A stretch of 64,000 nucleotides of DNA from Motilimonas eburnea (GTDB lineage: Bacteria > Pseudomonadota > Gammaproteobacteria > Enterobacterales > CBDFNC01), in contig NZ_JAIMJB010000001.1 in NCBI RefSeq assembly GCF_021295345.1, positions 248,001 through 312,000 on the forward strand, in the 5' to 3' direction. The notes below the pieces were generated by a model. The model searched no databases and had not been told where the DNA came from. It saw only the letters and a program-made list of their open reading frames with translations. Made by a program: the position numbers and the translations under genes. Below, piece by piece: positions 47,522 to 57,272 of the stretch. Numbering within the stretch: the first letter of the stretch is position 1; each line of letters begins with the position of its first letter.

Positions 47522-49423
47522 ATGTTGGATAAATTTCGCGAAGGTGCGCAAGGCCCCGCGGCAAAGATTATTTTAGGGGTAGTTATACTGTCATTTGCGC
47601 TAGCGGGTGTCGGGGGTTACCTTGGCTCTAGTACAGATGAGCCTGCTGCCGTTGTTAACGGTGAAGACATAACACGCCAAGAATTAGAAAATGCCTATCA
47701 ACAAGAGAGAAATCGAGTTGAGCAGCAATATGGTGAATCATTTGCAGCCATCGCTGCAGATCCTTCTTTTGCTCAACAGTTGCGTAGTAATGCATTACAA
47801 AAGCTAGTGACCGAACGCTTGACGGACCAAGCTATCGATGAGCTAGGCTTGCGCGTAAGTGATGAGCAAATCAAAGATTCGATCCGCTCGATGACTGAAT
47901 TCCAACGTGATGGGAAATTTGATAACGACACCTATCTCGCAGTGCTTCGTCAATCGGGTATCCAAGCGGAACAGTTTCCAGAAATGTTGCGTCAAGACAT
48001 GACGCGTCGCCAGCTGTTACAAGCTTACTTAACCAGTGAGATCAGCTTGCCGAGTGAAGCGCAGCAAATATATCGTTTGCAAGCGCAACAACGCGAAGTT
48101 CGCCAGCTTAACCTTGCGGTATCGCCTTTCCTTGACAAGGTGAGCGTCACAGAGCAAGAGCTTGAGGATTACTATCAAGAAAACAAAGCCGGCTTACAGC
48201 ATCCAGAGCAAGTTAATTTAGAATATGTGCTCCTTGATGCAGCCGCCATTAGTGAAGGCATTAGCCTAGAAGAAGGTGCTGTTGCAGCCTACTACGAAGC
48301 GAACCAAGCTAATTATAAAGCCGCTGAAAAACGCCGTGTGGCTCATATCTTGGTGGATATTAACCAAGACAATGCTGAGCAAGAAGCTCAGTCGCTATTA
48401 GAGAAAGTACAAGCCGGTGAAGACTTCGCTGAATTAGCGAAAAACTTCTCTAGCGATACCTTCAGTGGTGAAAACGGTGGTGAGCTAGATTGGTTCGAAA
48501 AAGGGGTCATGGATCCTGACTTTGAAGCCGCTGCTTTTGCTCTTGAGCAAGTAGGTGACACCTCAGCAGTGGTAAAAAGTGAGTTTGGTTATCACATCAT
48601 TAAATTACTTGAAGTTGAAGCCGATCAAGCTGCTCCTTTAGCTGAAGTTGAAGATAAGATTGCCGCGACGTTAAAACATGACCAAGCAATGGAAGTGTTC
48701 TATGACAAACTGCAAAAGCTCAGTGAAATGGCGTTTGAAGTGCCAGACACCTTAACTGAAGCCGCGGATGCTGCTGGTTTAGAAGTAAAACAAACAGGTT
48801 TATTCAGCCGTGCTAACGCGCAAGGTGAATTTGCCGAAGAAGCGTTATTGGCTCAGGCATTCAGTGAGCAACTGCGTGAAGAGCAGCTTAACTCTGAGGT
48901 GATAGAGCTTACGCCTGAGAAAGTTGCCGTTATCCGTGTAACGGATTACAAACCACAGCAGGTGAAAGCCCTAGACGAGGTGAAATCGGAACTTGAGCTG
49001 GCTTTACGACGTGACAAGGCAATGGCTGCGGCCAATGAATACGCCGATGAGTTACTGGCTAAGCTAGTACAAGGCGTTGACGTTACTGAAGAATTAGATG
49101 AGGCACAGCTGAGCTTTACCGAGCTAGCAACCGTAAGTCGTATGGACCCTGGTGCCAGCCCAGAAGTCGCTCGAACCGTATTCACTATGGTTAAACCAAA
49201 AGCTGACGAAGTGGTGCGCACTAAGGTGGCCCTGATGAATGGTGATGTGGCCATTGTTGAGCTACATAACGTGATTGAAGTTGCTGATGATACTTCACCT
49301 AGCGAAACAGAAGTGAATCAACTTAGCCAGTTTATTCAAAATACGCAGGCAGATACCTCATATCAAGCCTTGCTTAAACTGCTGCAAGCAAGAGCCGAGA
49401 TCAGCTATCCAAAGGCTGATTAG
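47522..49423 (+). CDS. ppiD: PpiD periplasmic folding chaperone (parvulin-type)
   Basis: 633 residues from the ATG at 47522 (MLDKFREGAQG). One membrane anchor (about 16-34), a SurA-like N domain, a parvulin domain (about 265-355; AEKRRVAHILVDI, GGELDWFEKGVMDPDFE, FGYHIIKL) and a helical C-terminal part. Anchored in the inner membrane, it meets proteins leaving SecYEG. The frame extends 10 codons upstream, but the internal ATG matches the family start. Confidence 0.93.
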   Translation: MLDKFREGAQGPAAKIILGVVILSFALAGVGGYLGSSTDEPAAVVNGEDITRQELENAYQQERNRVEQQYGESFAAIAADPSFAQQLRSNALQKLVTERLTDQAIDELGLRVSDEQIKDSIRSMTEFQRDGKFDNDTYLAVLRQSGIQAEQFPEMLRQDMTRRQLLQAYLTSEISLPSEAQQIYRLQAQQREVRQLNLAVSPFLDKVSVTEQELEDYYQENKAGLQHPEQVNLEYVLLDAAAISEGISLEEGAVAAYYEANQANYKAAEKRRVAHILVDINQDNAEQEAQSLLEKVQAGEDFAELAKNFSSDTFSGENGGELDWFEKGVMDPDFEAAAFALEQVGDTSAVVKSEFGYHIIKLLEVEADQAAPLAEVEDKIAATLKHDQAMEVFYDKLQKLSEMAFEVPDTLTEAADAAGLEVKQTGLFSRANAQGEFAEEALLAQAFSEQLREEQLNSEVIELTPEKVAVIRVTDYKPQQVKALDEVKSELELALRRDKAMAAANEYADELLAKLVQGVDVTEELDEAQLSFTELATVSRMDPGASPEVARTVFTMVKPKADEVVRTKVALMNGDVAIVELHNVIEVADDTSPSETEVNQLSQFIQNTQADTSYQALLKLLQARAEISYPKAD

Positions 49424-49458
49424 CAAAGCTTGAAATCGTGCTAAGCAGATATATTATT

Positions 49459-49482
49459 AAGGGTAGCCTAGCTACCCTTTTT
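49459..49482 (+). terminator. Rho-independent terminator after ppiD
   Basis: AAGGGTAGC-CTA-GCTACCCTT then Ts; it ends 16 nt before the next start. Confidence 0.9.
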
Positions 49483-49497
49483 CATTGAGGTGATATT

Positions 49498-49848
49498 TTG
49501 CTGAAAACCATCCTTATTTGTATTATTTCTTTGGCGGTTATCTTGTTAGGGTCAGCGGCTTTTGTGGCTTATTATGACTTTAGCGGTGAGCCACAAGTGG
49601 TTGATACCCAGATTTACGGTAAGTGGAGAAGTGAAGGTAAACCCTATGGTGATTATGAGTACTTCGAATTCACACCTGAGGGCTATCAATTTGAAAGCCG
49701 GTTTCACCCTGCTAGCTATGAAATTGATGGCAAAATGGTCACCATCAGTAAGCGTGGTGAAACCTTGACGTTTAAAGTGATTAACGACAGCTTGATTGAA
49801 CGTGAAGTGCCCAGGTTAAAGCGTATTCGTTATACCCGTGTTGAATAG
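49498..49848 (+). CDS. Membrane-anchored hypothetical protein with small beta-rich domain
   Basis: 116 residues from a TTG start with GAGGTGAT upstream. One N-terminal membrane segment (ILICIISLAVILLGSAAFVAYY) and then a periplasmic domain of alternating strands (GKWRSEG, YEYFEFTPEGYQFE, KMVTISKRGETLTFKV) that could be a small lipocalin-like or DUF2850-type barrel. That family suggestion is from memory and weak. Convergent with sapF, 5 nt apart. Confidence 0.65.
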   Translation: MLKTILICIISLAVILLGSAAFVAYYDFSGEPQVVDTQIYGKWRSEGKPYGDYEYFEFTPEGYQFESRFHPASYEIDGKMVTISKRGETLTFKVINDSLIEREVPRLKRIRYTRVE

Positions 49849-49853
49849 CTCGC

Positions 49854-50630
49854 TTATTTTCTAAACTTAACCTGTTGGTTCATCAGTAGTCTTTGAGTGA
49901 TGGTATGCTGAGGATCATCCAACACGGCTGCGGTTTCACCTGCTTCGACGATTTGTCCTTCGTGCATCACGATAATGTTATCACTGATATGACGCACTAT
50001 GCCTAAATTATGAGCCACCATTATAAAACTGATTTTTTGCTGGCGTTGCACATCTAAGATCAAGTTAATGATCTGCGATCGCACCGAGACGTCCAAAGTA
50101 GCCAATACCTCGTCGGCAACAATGATTTTAGGTTTTAAGATCAAGGCTCTGGCGAGGGCTACCCGTTGCTTTTGACCGCCAGAGAGCATGCGAGGATAAA
50201 ACTGGGCATGCTCAGGTAACAACCCCACTAGGCGCAGCGCGTCACTGACACGTTCATCCATTTCTTGCTCGGACAGTTCGGTATTGAGCAGCAAGGGCGA
50301 GCGTAAAATTCGGCCCACTTGAGAGCGCGGATTCAAAGACGTGCTTGGATCTTGAAATATCATGCGAATTTGTCGACAGCGCTGCTGATGATCTTTGTTC
50401 GCAATATTAACGCCATCGATACAAATACTGCCTGAGCTGGGCGCAATCACACCCGTGAGGGCTTTCGCTAAACTGCTTTTACCCGAGCCACTTTCACCTA
50501 TGATGGCCAAGGTTTTACCTTGCTCTAGTTCAAAGCTGACAGACGAAAATGCGGTGATATGTTTACGCGAAAAAAGACCATGATGCTGGACATAGCTTTT
50601 ACTTAGCTTATTTACACTCAATACTATCAT
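49854..50630 (-). CDS. sapF: SapF, peptide ABC transporter ATPase
   Basis: 258 residues. Walker A GESGSGKSS, Q-loop IFQDPSTSLNPRS, signature LSGGQKQR and the ADEVLATLD Walker B variant. In the SapABCDF system SapD and SapF power the SapBC channel; in enterics it has been linked to antimicrobial peptide resistance and, in E. coli, putrescine export. Last gene of the operon, 2 nt after sapD. Confidence 0.92.
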   Translation of the reverse strand: MIVLSVNKLSKSYVQHHGLFSRKHITAFSSVSFELEQGKTLAIIGESGSGKSSLAKALTGVIAPSSGSICIDGVNIANKDHQQRCRQIRMIFQDPSTSLNPRSQVGRILRSPLLLNTELSEQEMDERVSDALRLVGLLPEHAQFYPRMLSGGQKQRVALARALILKPKIIVADEVLATLDVSVRSQIINLILDVQRQQKISFIMVAHNLGIVRHISDNIIVMHEGQIVEAGETAAVLDDPQHTITQRLLMNQQVKFRK

Positions 50631-50632
50631 GG

Positions 50633-51628
50633 TTACTTGTCTTCCGTGACCTCAAGAGGAAAGTGGCAGTTAAACATATGCCCTTTTATCCGTGTTGAAT
50701 GCGGCTTTTTGACACAGGCTTTTTGTGCGTTGGGGCACCTGGGGCCAAGTCGACAACCAATGGGTAGGTGCACTAATGGCGGGATACTACCGGGTAAGGC
50801 ATACAAATGGCTTTTATGCGCTAGGTTACTTTCAAAGTCGGGTATGGCTTGTAAAAGGGCATTGGTATAAGGATGTCGTGGATGATTCACGACTTGGTCT
50901 CGCGTACCGGATTCAACGGTTTGACCACAATACATAACGGTTAGGGAGTCCGATAAATTTGCCACACTTTCAATGTCATGGCTAATAAACAAAATACTGG
51001 TATTGTTGACCTTATTAAGTTTATGGAGCAGCTTTAAAATTTGAATTTGAGTGGTTGACTCCATTGCGGTGGTGGGCTCGTCAGCAATCAACAAACGCGG
51101 ATTTTTTGCAATGGCCATGGCTATCATGATTTTCTGGCAGATCCCTTCAGAAAGCTCATGGGGGTAGCTGCGTAACACGCTTAAAGGATCTTTAATGCCC
51201 ACTTTATGCAACAAGGTCACAGCGCGTTTCTTGCGCCATTGGAAACGCTGCCAAAAACCGCCTTCAAAGGTGCGAGAAGGAATGGCTTCTTCAATTTGTT
51301 CCGCAATTTCTTGGCTAGGATCTAAATGACTGCTCGGCTCTTGAAAAATCATGGCAATATCATTAGCCATAACCTTACGACGTTCGCTGGGGGTGAGATT
51401 GAGAAGATCGATGTCTCCTAAACGCATGCGATCGGCTTGCACAATCCAGCCGTCTTTCTTGATCCCTAAAATGGCTTTCGCCACTAAGCTTTTTCCCGAT
51501 CCTGATTCCCCCACGAGCCCTTGGATTTCTCCTTCGACCATGGTGAGGTTAACACGCTCGACCACTTTAATCCGGCCTTGGGATGTATCTAATTCAATCG
51601 TGAGGTTTCGAATATCCAATATAGCCAT
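50633..51628 (-). CDS. sapD: SapD, peptide ABC transporter ATPase
   Basis: 331 residues. Walker A GESGSGKSL and Walker B LLIADEPT. The signature is LSEGICQK instead of LSGGQ, an atypical form also known in enteric SapD. The C-terminal oligopeptide-transporter domain carries three Cys (RLGPRCPNAQKAC, NCHFP). Overlaps sapC by 1 nt. Confidence 0.92.
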   Translation of the reverse strand: MAILDIRNLTIELDTSQGRIKVVERVNLTMVEGEIQGLVGESGSGKSLVAKAILGIKKDGWIVQADRMRLGDIDLLNLTPSERRKVMANDIAMIFQEPSSHLDPSQEIAEQIEEAIPSRTFEGGFWQRFQWRKKRAVTLLHKVGIKDPLSVLRSYPHELSEGICQKIMIAMAIAKNPRLLIADEPTTAMESTTQIQILKLLHKLNKVNNTSILFISHDIESVANLSDSLTVMYCGQTVESGTRDQVVNHPRHPYTNALLQAIPDFESNLAHKSHLYALPGSIPPLVHLPIGCRLGPRCPNAQKACVKKPHSTRIKGHMFNCHFPLEVTEDK

Positions 51629-52518
51629 TAATCCATCCCCTTAATAATGGCCTGACGCAGCCCTTCGCCGACGATATTGATGATTAAGATGGTGGCTAAA
51701 ATAGTCAGTCCAGGCAAGGTCACCGTCCAAGGGGCGAGGAAGACTAGCTCCATGGTGTCTGACAACATGGTTCCCCATTCAGGCAAAGGCCGCTGTGCGC
51801 CTAAACCTAAAAAACCTAAGGCGGTAATATCTAGGATTGCGGAGGTCATCGCGCGTGTGGTTTGACTGACAAAGGTTTCCACTATGTTAGGTAAGATGCC
51901 GTATCTTAGTATTCTTAACGGGGTAGCGCCATCTAAGCGTAATGCGATGATGTACTCTTTGTTCAATTCATCATGCACAGCACGATAAACTGCCCGGGTA
52001 AATAATGGCAGCAAGGCCAAAAAGACGGCAAGCAGGGTATTGAAATAGCCCGGACCTAGCACCGAAATGATAATAATGGCCAGTAGCAATGAGGGGATTG
52101 ACAGTAAGGTATCCAAAAAGTGATGCAAGATACTGGCCTGCATACCTCGGCTCATGCCACCTATGATGCCAATCGCGGAGCCAATCAGCATGGCTAAGAT
52201 AACGGTGATAAACGCCCCGCCAAACGTCAGTTGCGCACCATAAATAAGCTGAGAGAGGAGATCTCTGCCTAAATCATCGGTGCCAAAGAAAAAGTGAACC
52301 TCGCCTTGTTCAAACCAAGAAGGAGGGTTAAGCAGTGCTCCTACGTCTTGATGGTCAAGTGGGTATGGGGCGATCCAAGGGCCGATGAGGGCTAACACAC
52401 CAATGAATATCAGCGCCCACAAGGCTATCATGCCAATGGTGTTTTGCTGGTAAATATACCAACTATGGGCAAGGGGAGAACGAATCGTCTCTTCCCTGAA
52501 GACGTCATGATTTGCCAT
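51628..52518 (-). CDS. sapC: SapC, ABC transporter permease
   Basis: 296 residues from the ATG at 52518, preferred because GGG lies 9 nt upstream; an ATG at 52527 is also possible. Five to six membrane segments, a typical DppC-like N-terminal region (HFFFGTDDLGRDLLSQLIYG) and the EAA motif region near ALRLDGATPLRILRYGILPN. Overlaps sapB by 14 nt. Confidence 0.9.
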   Translation of the reverse strand: MANHDVFREETIRSPLAHSWYIYQQNTIGMIALWALIFIGVLALIGPWIAPYPLDHQDVGALLNPPSWFEQGEVHFFFGTDDLGRDLLSQLIYGAQLTFGGAFITVILAMLIGSAIGIIGGMSRGMQASILHHFLDTLLSIPSLLLAIIIISVLGPGYFNTLLAVFLALLPLFTRAVYRAVHDELNKEYIIALRLDGATPLRILRYGILPNIVETFVSQTTRAMTSAILDITALGFLGLGAQRPLPEWGTMLSDTMELVFLAPWTVTLPGLTILATILIINIVGEGLRQAIIKGMD

Positions 52519-53470
52519 AGAGCTCATCCCTTTTAAGTGGATTGATTAGCAAATGCAGCATATCGGTTGCCATGTTAGCCAAGAGTACAAAAGCCGCGAT
52601 AAACAGCATCCCCCCTTGAATGGCACTGTGATCCTCTAAATAAATGTTATTGACCATCCAAGGGCCAATCCCCGGCCATGAAAACACGGTTTCAGTGATC
52701 ATCGCGGTGGTTAATACTCGGCCAAATTGTAATCCCAAACTGGGGATCACAGCGGGTAGGGCATTGCGTAAACCATGTCGTTTGATGATTTGGAAGGTAT
52801 TGAGGCCTTTCGCTTGGGCTGCTTTGATGTAGTTTTTGTCCATTTCTTCTCCAATGGACGCGCGCACTTGTCGAATAACTTCTGTTGTGGGTAAGGCTGC
52901 CAACACGATAGTCGGCAGTGCAAGGTGCTGTAAACTATCAAAAAAAGCTTCATATTTATAAGGTTGGTTTGACAGTAAGGTATCGAGTAAATTAAAGCCT
53001 GTTACAACAGGTATTTCGTATAGTAATCCCATGCGGCCAGAAACGGGAAGCCAACCTAGATGCAAAGAAAAAAACATCATCAGCAACATAGCAAACCAAA
53101 ATGTCGGTATGGATACGCCGACTAAGGTTACCGTCATAATACCGTAATCAGCGCTGCCGCCTCGGCTTAAACCCGCCAAAATACCAAACGGTACCCCCAA
53201 GATTAACGATACGATAAAGGCCATTAAACACAGCTCTAATGTGGCGGGGAATATCGTTAAAATATCCTGTAAAACCGGGTTACCTGAAGCTTGGGAAATA
53301 CCAAAATCACCCGATAACATGGCCATTAAGTAGCGTTGGTAGTCGCCTAGCATGTTATCAGTATTGACAAAATCGGTGATCACTTGGCGCTGTAATAGAA
53401 AGGCAACCACACTCAGTAGAAACAGGGTAATAACCAATACATTCAAACGTTTGATGATATAAATTAGCAT
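52505..53470 (-). CDS. sapB: SapB, ABC transporter permease
   Basis: 321 residues of the DppB-type fold with about six membrane segments. EAA loop region KAAQAKGLNTFQIIKRHGLRNALPAVIPSLG. It is encoded 3 nt after sapA and pairs with SapC to form the channel. Confidence 0.92.
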   Translation of the reverse strand: MLIYIIKRLNVLVITLFLLSVVAFLLQRQVITDFVNTDNMLGDYQRYLMAMLSGDFGISQASGNPVLQDILTIFPATLELCLMAFIVSLILGVPFGILAGLSRGGSADYGIMTVTLVGVSIPTFWFAMLLMMFFSLHLGWLPVSGRMGLLYEIPVVTGFNLLDTLLSNQPYKYEAFFDSLQHLALPTIVLAALPTTEVIRQVRASIGEEMDKNYIKAAQAKGLNTFQIIKRHGLRNALPAVIPSLGLQFGRVLTTAMITETVFSWPGIGPWMVNNIYLEDHSAIQGGMLFIAAFVLLANMATDMLHLLINPLKRDELYGKS

Positions 53471-53473
53471 GGC

Positions 53474-55078
53474 TTAATCTCGATAGGCCTCTGAAAAATT
53501 CACGCCGCCAAACGGCGATGATTTTAAACCATGGACATCGCGTCGATACGCTTGTAACTGGAGTGAGTGAGCCAGGGGCAGTAGCGGTAAATGATTGCGT
53601 AATTTTTCCTGTATTTCTCGATAAATTCGGATCCGGGGCACCATTCTATTTTGTTTAACGGCTTGGTCGATTAACCCGTCCAGTTTCGCCGAGCACCAAC
53701 GACTGGTATTGGTGTGATTCGCAATCGCGTTACAGCTATATTGAGGCCGAAAGAAGTTATCTGGATCACTGGTGACTGCGCTCCAACCACTGACAAGGGT
53801 GTCGTACTCGCCATTGACAATACTGGAGTGTAAATGGTGTGGTTCAAGTACCACTATCTTGGCATTTACCCCAATTTTTTGTAGGTCTCGTTGAATAAAT
53901 TCAGCTGTTTTAAAGGAGTTAGGGTTAAAAGGCTCTGGACTAGAAGAGGTATAAATGGTTAATGATAAAGGTAACTTAATACCACTTTCTTGAAGCAGTT
54001 TGCGAGCCAGCTTTGGTGAGTAAGCATAATCATCCAAATAAGGGTTATAGGCCCAAGATGTCGGCGGTAATAGACCGTGAGAGACGACGCCCGTATTAAA
54101 ATAAACTGCTTTAAGTATGGTTTTTCTGTCTATGGCCGTGGCGAGGGCTTTACGCACTTGGGCATTGTTAAAAGGAGGTTTATCGTGATTGAACGCCCAA
54201 TAGGACACCTTATAGCCAGTTTCAACGTTCATGAGTAAATCAGGGTGATCACTGATCACATTCGCTTGACTGGCGGCGGGATAAGCCATGGCATCACATT
54301 CACCCGTTATCAACTTAGCTAATCTTAATGTTGGGCTAGTCGTGATATCAAACACCAGTTGAGGCATAGGCGCGCCGCCTTCCCAATAGCCCCAATGGCG
54401 TTCAAAGCGAATTAAGTTATCTGGGATAAACTGCTTAAATTGGTAAGGCCCTGTTCCTATCGGCAGTTGATCAAGTTGATTATTTTTACCGTGCTTTTGT
54501 AAATGGTGACCATATTCTGCCGACAGGATCACAGCGAACTCGGTGGCAAGGTTAGCAAGTAATGAGGTGTCGGGGCGGTGGAGTTCAAACTCTACTTTGT
54601 AGGGCCCGAGTTTTTTTACGTTTTTAATCAGCTGACTAAACTGCGTGTTGTTGAAAAAGGGGTAACTTCCACCCGAAGCACTGTGAAACGGATGAGTCGG
54701 GTGGATGATTCGACGAAAACTAAATACCACATCATCGGCATTTAATGTGCGCTTGGGAGTGAAGTAGGCGGTGCTGTGAAAAGCGACGCCCCGGCGCAGT
54801 TCAAACTGGTAACGTAAGCCGTCTCGGCTTACATGCCACTTTCTCGCTAAGCCTGAGGTTATCCCTTGGGTGTTGGGATCTAAACGTACCAAGGTATTAT
54901 AAAGCTGACTCGATATATCTAAACTGTCGCCCGTTTGGCTGAGCTGGGGATTGAAGTTAGTTGGATTACCACTGGAACAATAAACTAACCCCTTATTAAG
55001 CACTTGGCTTTCTTGCATGCAACTGGCCAGCATAGGTAAGCTGAAAAGTAAGGCAAATAATCGGATCATAGACTTCAT
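53474..55078 (-). CDS. sapA: SapA, peptide-binding protein of the Sap transporter
   Basis: 534 residues, SBP family 5. The N-terminus (FALLFSLPMLASC) ends with a lipobox-like LASC, so it may be a lipoprotein rather than a free periplasmic protein. Family motifs: LDPNTQGITSGLARKWHVS, NADDVVFSFRRI, PIGTGPYQFK, NNAQVRKALATAIDR. First sap gene, 73 nt downstream of pspF on the same strand, the order seen in E. coli. Confidence 0.9.
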   Translation of the reverse strand: MKSMIRLFALLFSLPMLASCMQESQVLNKGLVYCSSGNPTNFNPQLSQTGDSLDISSQLYNTLVRLDPNTQGITSGLARKWHVSRDGLRYQFELRRGVAFHSTAYFTPKRTLNADDVVFSFRRIIHPTHPFHSASGGSYPFFNNTQFSQLIKNVKKLGPYKVEFELHRPDTSLLANLATEFAVILSAEYGHHLQKHGKNNQLDQLPIGTGPYQFKQFIPDNLIRFERHWGYWEGGAPMPQLVFDITTSPTLRLAKLITGECDAMAYPAASQANVISDHPDLLMNVETGYKVSYWAFNHDKPPFNNAQVRKALATAIDRKTILKAVYFNTGVVSHGLLPPTSWAYNPYLDDYAYSPKLARKLLQESGIKLPLSLTIYTSSSPEPFNPNSFKTAEFIQRDLQKIGVNAKIVVLEPHHLHSSIVNGEYDTLVSGWSAVTSDPDNFFRPQYSCNAIANHTNTSRWCSAKLDGLIDQAVKQNRMVPRIRIYREIQEKLRNHLPLLPLAHSLQLQAYRRDVHGLKSSPFGGVNFSEAYRD

Positions 55079-55151
55079 GTCAAAAGGTGACTGTAGATTG
55101 CATAATGTAACATGGCCTCAAGCTCAGCCCCAAGTCGGCACTGATTTAACG

Positions 55152-56132
55152 TTACGTGTTGATGGCATATTTTTTCAGTAAGCCTCTAAGTTGATGATAA
55201 CTTATCCCTAAGGCCGTTGCAGCTTGGCGCTGGTTGTATTGTGCGTGTTTCATCGCTTGTGAAATTAGATCCACCTCAAACTTTTCACTTAATGCCTTAA
55301 AATCTATAGGAAAACTATGGTTTTTTTGCTCGTTTGCTAACTCGTTCGTGGCCTTTGGTTGCCAAGGAGAGGCAAAGGGATCGAAAATCAACCGTTTAAC
55401 CGGGCTGTGGGGATCCGTTTGACGATAGATACTACGCTCAATCACATTTTTCAATTCACGCACATTACCCGGCCAAGGGTAATGCTGTAGCGCTTTTATT
55501 GCACTGCTGCTAAAACCTGCGAAAAAATCCCGCTTTAATTCCTGACAAATCTTGATCGCGAAGTATTCTGCTAACAGCGGAATGTCGTCGGTGCGATGTC
55601 TTAATGGTGGTAAGGTGATCACATCAAAGGCAAGGCGGTCGAGTAAATCAAAGCGAAATTTACCTTGTTTTGCGAGACTGGGGAGATCTTCGTTGGTTGC
55701 ACAAATTAATCGAACATCAGCCTGTATCGCTTGCGAGCCACCGACGCGCTCAAAGGCGCCGTATTCAATGACTCTGAGCAGCTTTTCTTGTACTAGCATA
55801 GGGGCTGTGGCTAGCTCGTCTAAGAACAGGGTGCCCGTGTCGGCACGTTCAAAGCGGCCTTGATGACGTTTGGCGGCGCCCGTAAAAGCGCCGCTTTCAT
55901 GGCCAAATAACTCCGAATCAAGGAGGTTATCGTTTAGTGCTGCGCAGTTAAGTGACACGTAGGGCTTATCCCAGCGCGTTGATAGGTAATGCAGACGAGC
56001 CGCAATTAACTCTTTACCCGTTCCTCGTTCACCGACCACTAATACAGGCTTATCGAGTTTGGCGACTTGTGAGACTTGTTCAAGTACTTGACCAAAGGCA
56101 CTTGACTCACCGATCAAATTTTCCGCTTTCAT
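55152..56132 (-). CDS. pspF: PspF, sigma54 enhancer-binding activator
   Basis: 326 residues with no N-terminal regulatory domain, as in PspF. AAA+ motifs GERGTGKELIA (Walker A), GAFTGA (sigma54 contact loop), GTLFLDELA and a C-terminal Fis-type helix-turn-helix (NQRQAATALGISYHQLRGLLKKY). It activates pspA from the divergent side and is inhibited by PspA. Confidence 0.95.
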   Translation of the reverse strand: MKAENLIGESSAFGQVLEQVSQVAKLDKPVLVVGERGTGKELIAARLHYLSTRWDKPYVSLNCAALNDNLLDSELFGHESGAFTGAAKRHQGRFERADTGTLFLDELATAPMLVQEKLLRVIEYGAFERVGGSQAIQADVRLICATNEDLPSLAKQGKFRFDLLDRLAFDVITLPPLRHRTDDIPLLAEYFAIKICQELKRDFFAGFSSSAIKALQHYPWPGNVRELKNVIERSIYRQTDPHSPVKRLIFDPFASPWQPKATNELANEQKNHSFPIDFKALSEKFEVDLISQAMKHAQYNQRQAATALGISYHQLRGLLKKYAINT

Positions 56133-56149
56133 AGTTTGTGGTTAAAATG

Positions 56150-56162
56150 ACTAATAATTAGT
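56150..56162. promoter_or_regulatory. Possible PspF upstream activating palindrome
   Basis: ACTAAT-A-ATTAGT, 13 bp, lies in the pspF-pspA gap about 100 bp upstream of the sigma54 promoter, a usual enhancer distance. Being close to pspF it might also serve autorepression. Inferred from position and symmetry only. Confidence 0.4.
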
Positions 56163-56259
56163 TAAATATACTAAGTTAAATCTCGGTGCGCCAGTGGAAT
56201 GTCAATGGATTCTAATTGTTTTCAATAATTATCATGTACTTAAATAAATTGTCAAAGGT

Positions 56260-56275
56260 TGGCACACCCATTGCA
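56260..56275 (+). promoter_or_regulatory. Sigma54 promoter of pspABC
   Basis: TGGCAC-ACCCA-TTGCA is an exact -24/-12 sigma54 element, 82 nt upstream of the pspA ATG. Confidence 0.92.
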
Positions 56276-56356
56276 ATGACAGTATCAGTGGCTTAACAGG
56301 ATAACCTAAACTCAACCCTAACAAGCCCTATTTAACATAGAATATTTGGAGGATTT

Positions 56357-57019
56357 ATGGGTGTTTTTTCAAGAATTGCAGACATTATCAATGCCAACGT
56401 GACATCGATATTAGATAAAGCCGAAGATCCAGCGAAAATGATCCGATTGATCATTCAAGAAATGGAAGATACCTTGGTTGAAGTGCGCTCTACTTCAGCG
56501 CGCGTATTGGCTGAGAAAAAAGATTTAGGCCGCAAAATTGCTCGCATCGAAGCAACGCAGCAAGACTGGCAGGACAAAGCGGAATTGGCGCTACGCAAAG
56601 AGCGTGAAGATTTAGCCAAAGCTGCTTTGCTTGAAAAGCAAAAACTGAACGAATTAAAAGAGGCTTTAAATGAAGAGTTGGCTGCTAATGATGAAGCCTT
56701 AACTCGACTATCAGGTGAAATCACCCAGTTAGAGCAAAAGCTGCAAGAGACGCGTGCTAAGCAAAAAAGCATTGAACTGCGCCATCGCGCCGCCAATGGT
56801 CGATTGGATGTTAAAAAGCAACTCGATGGCCAGAAAGTGGCTCGCACCATGGAGCGATTTGATCAATTTGAGCGCCGCATTGATGAACTAAACAGCAAAG
56901 CCGATGCCTATGATATAGGTGCTAAACCTGAGTTAAAAGATGAGTTTGCCGAGCTTCAAGCGGATGATGAAATCAGCAAACAGCTGGCTGAGTTAAAAAA
57001 GAAAATCAATAACGCATAA
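56357..57019 (+). CDS. pspA: Phage-shock protein PspA
   Basis: 220 residues, almost wholly alpha-helical coiled coil, with the N-terminal amphipathic segment (MGVFSRIADIINANVTSILDKAEDP) that binds stressed membrane. GGAGG precedes the ATG. It both stabilises the inner membrane and holds PspF inactive. First gene of the pspABC operon. Confidence 0.96.
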   Translation: MGVFSRIADIINANVTSILDKAEDPAKMIRLIIQEMEDTLVEVRSTSARVLAEKKDLGRKIARIEATQQDWQDKAELALRKEREDLAKAALLEKQKLNELKEALNEELAANDEALTRLSGEITQLEQKLQETRAKQKSIELRHRAANGRLDVKKQLDGQKVARTMERFDQFERRIDELNSKADAYDIGAKPELKDEFAELQADDEISKQLAELKKKINNA

Positions 57020-57044
57020 CCAAGTGGATCGTTAGGGGGTATTT

Positions 57045-57272
57045 ATGTCTGGTTTTATGGTTTTTCCCATTGTTGTGTTTCTGGTTGTGGTCGCACCTTT
57101 GTGGTTAATTCTTCATTATCGCAGTAAAAAGCAATTGGGAGAGGGGCTCTCGGTGCAAGAAACCGCGCAACTGAATCAACTGGTGGAGCGGGCGGAGCAG
57201 TTACAAAAACGCGTGCGTACACTGGAATCCATCTTGGATGTTGAAGCACCCAATTGGAGGAATCAGGAATGA
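57045..57272 (+). CDS. pspB: Phage-shock protein PspB
   Basis: 75 residues: one N-terminal membrane helix (FPIVVFLVVVAPLWLILHY) followed by a basic and then coiled-coil tail (LNQLVERAEQLQKRVRTLE). Works with PspC in sensing membrane stress and recruiting PspA. AGGGGG lies upstream of the ATG. It overlaps pspC by 4 nt. Confidence 0.93.
   Translation: MSGFMVFPIVVFLVVVAPLWLILHYRSKKQLGEGLSVQETAQLNQLVERAEQLQKRVRTLESILDVEAPNWRNQE

Noticed and set aside
49854-55078. Dipeptide (Dpp) or oligopeptide (Opp) transporter
   Set aside because: The atypical LSEG signature in the first ATPase, and the position beside pspF as in E. coli, identify it as Sap.
56455-56850. 131-aa antisense frame in pspA
   Set aside because: Ser/Phe-rich shadow of a coiled-coil gene; pspA itself is certain.
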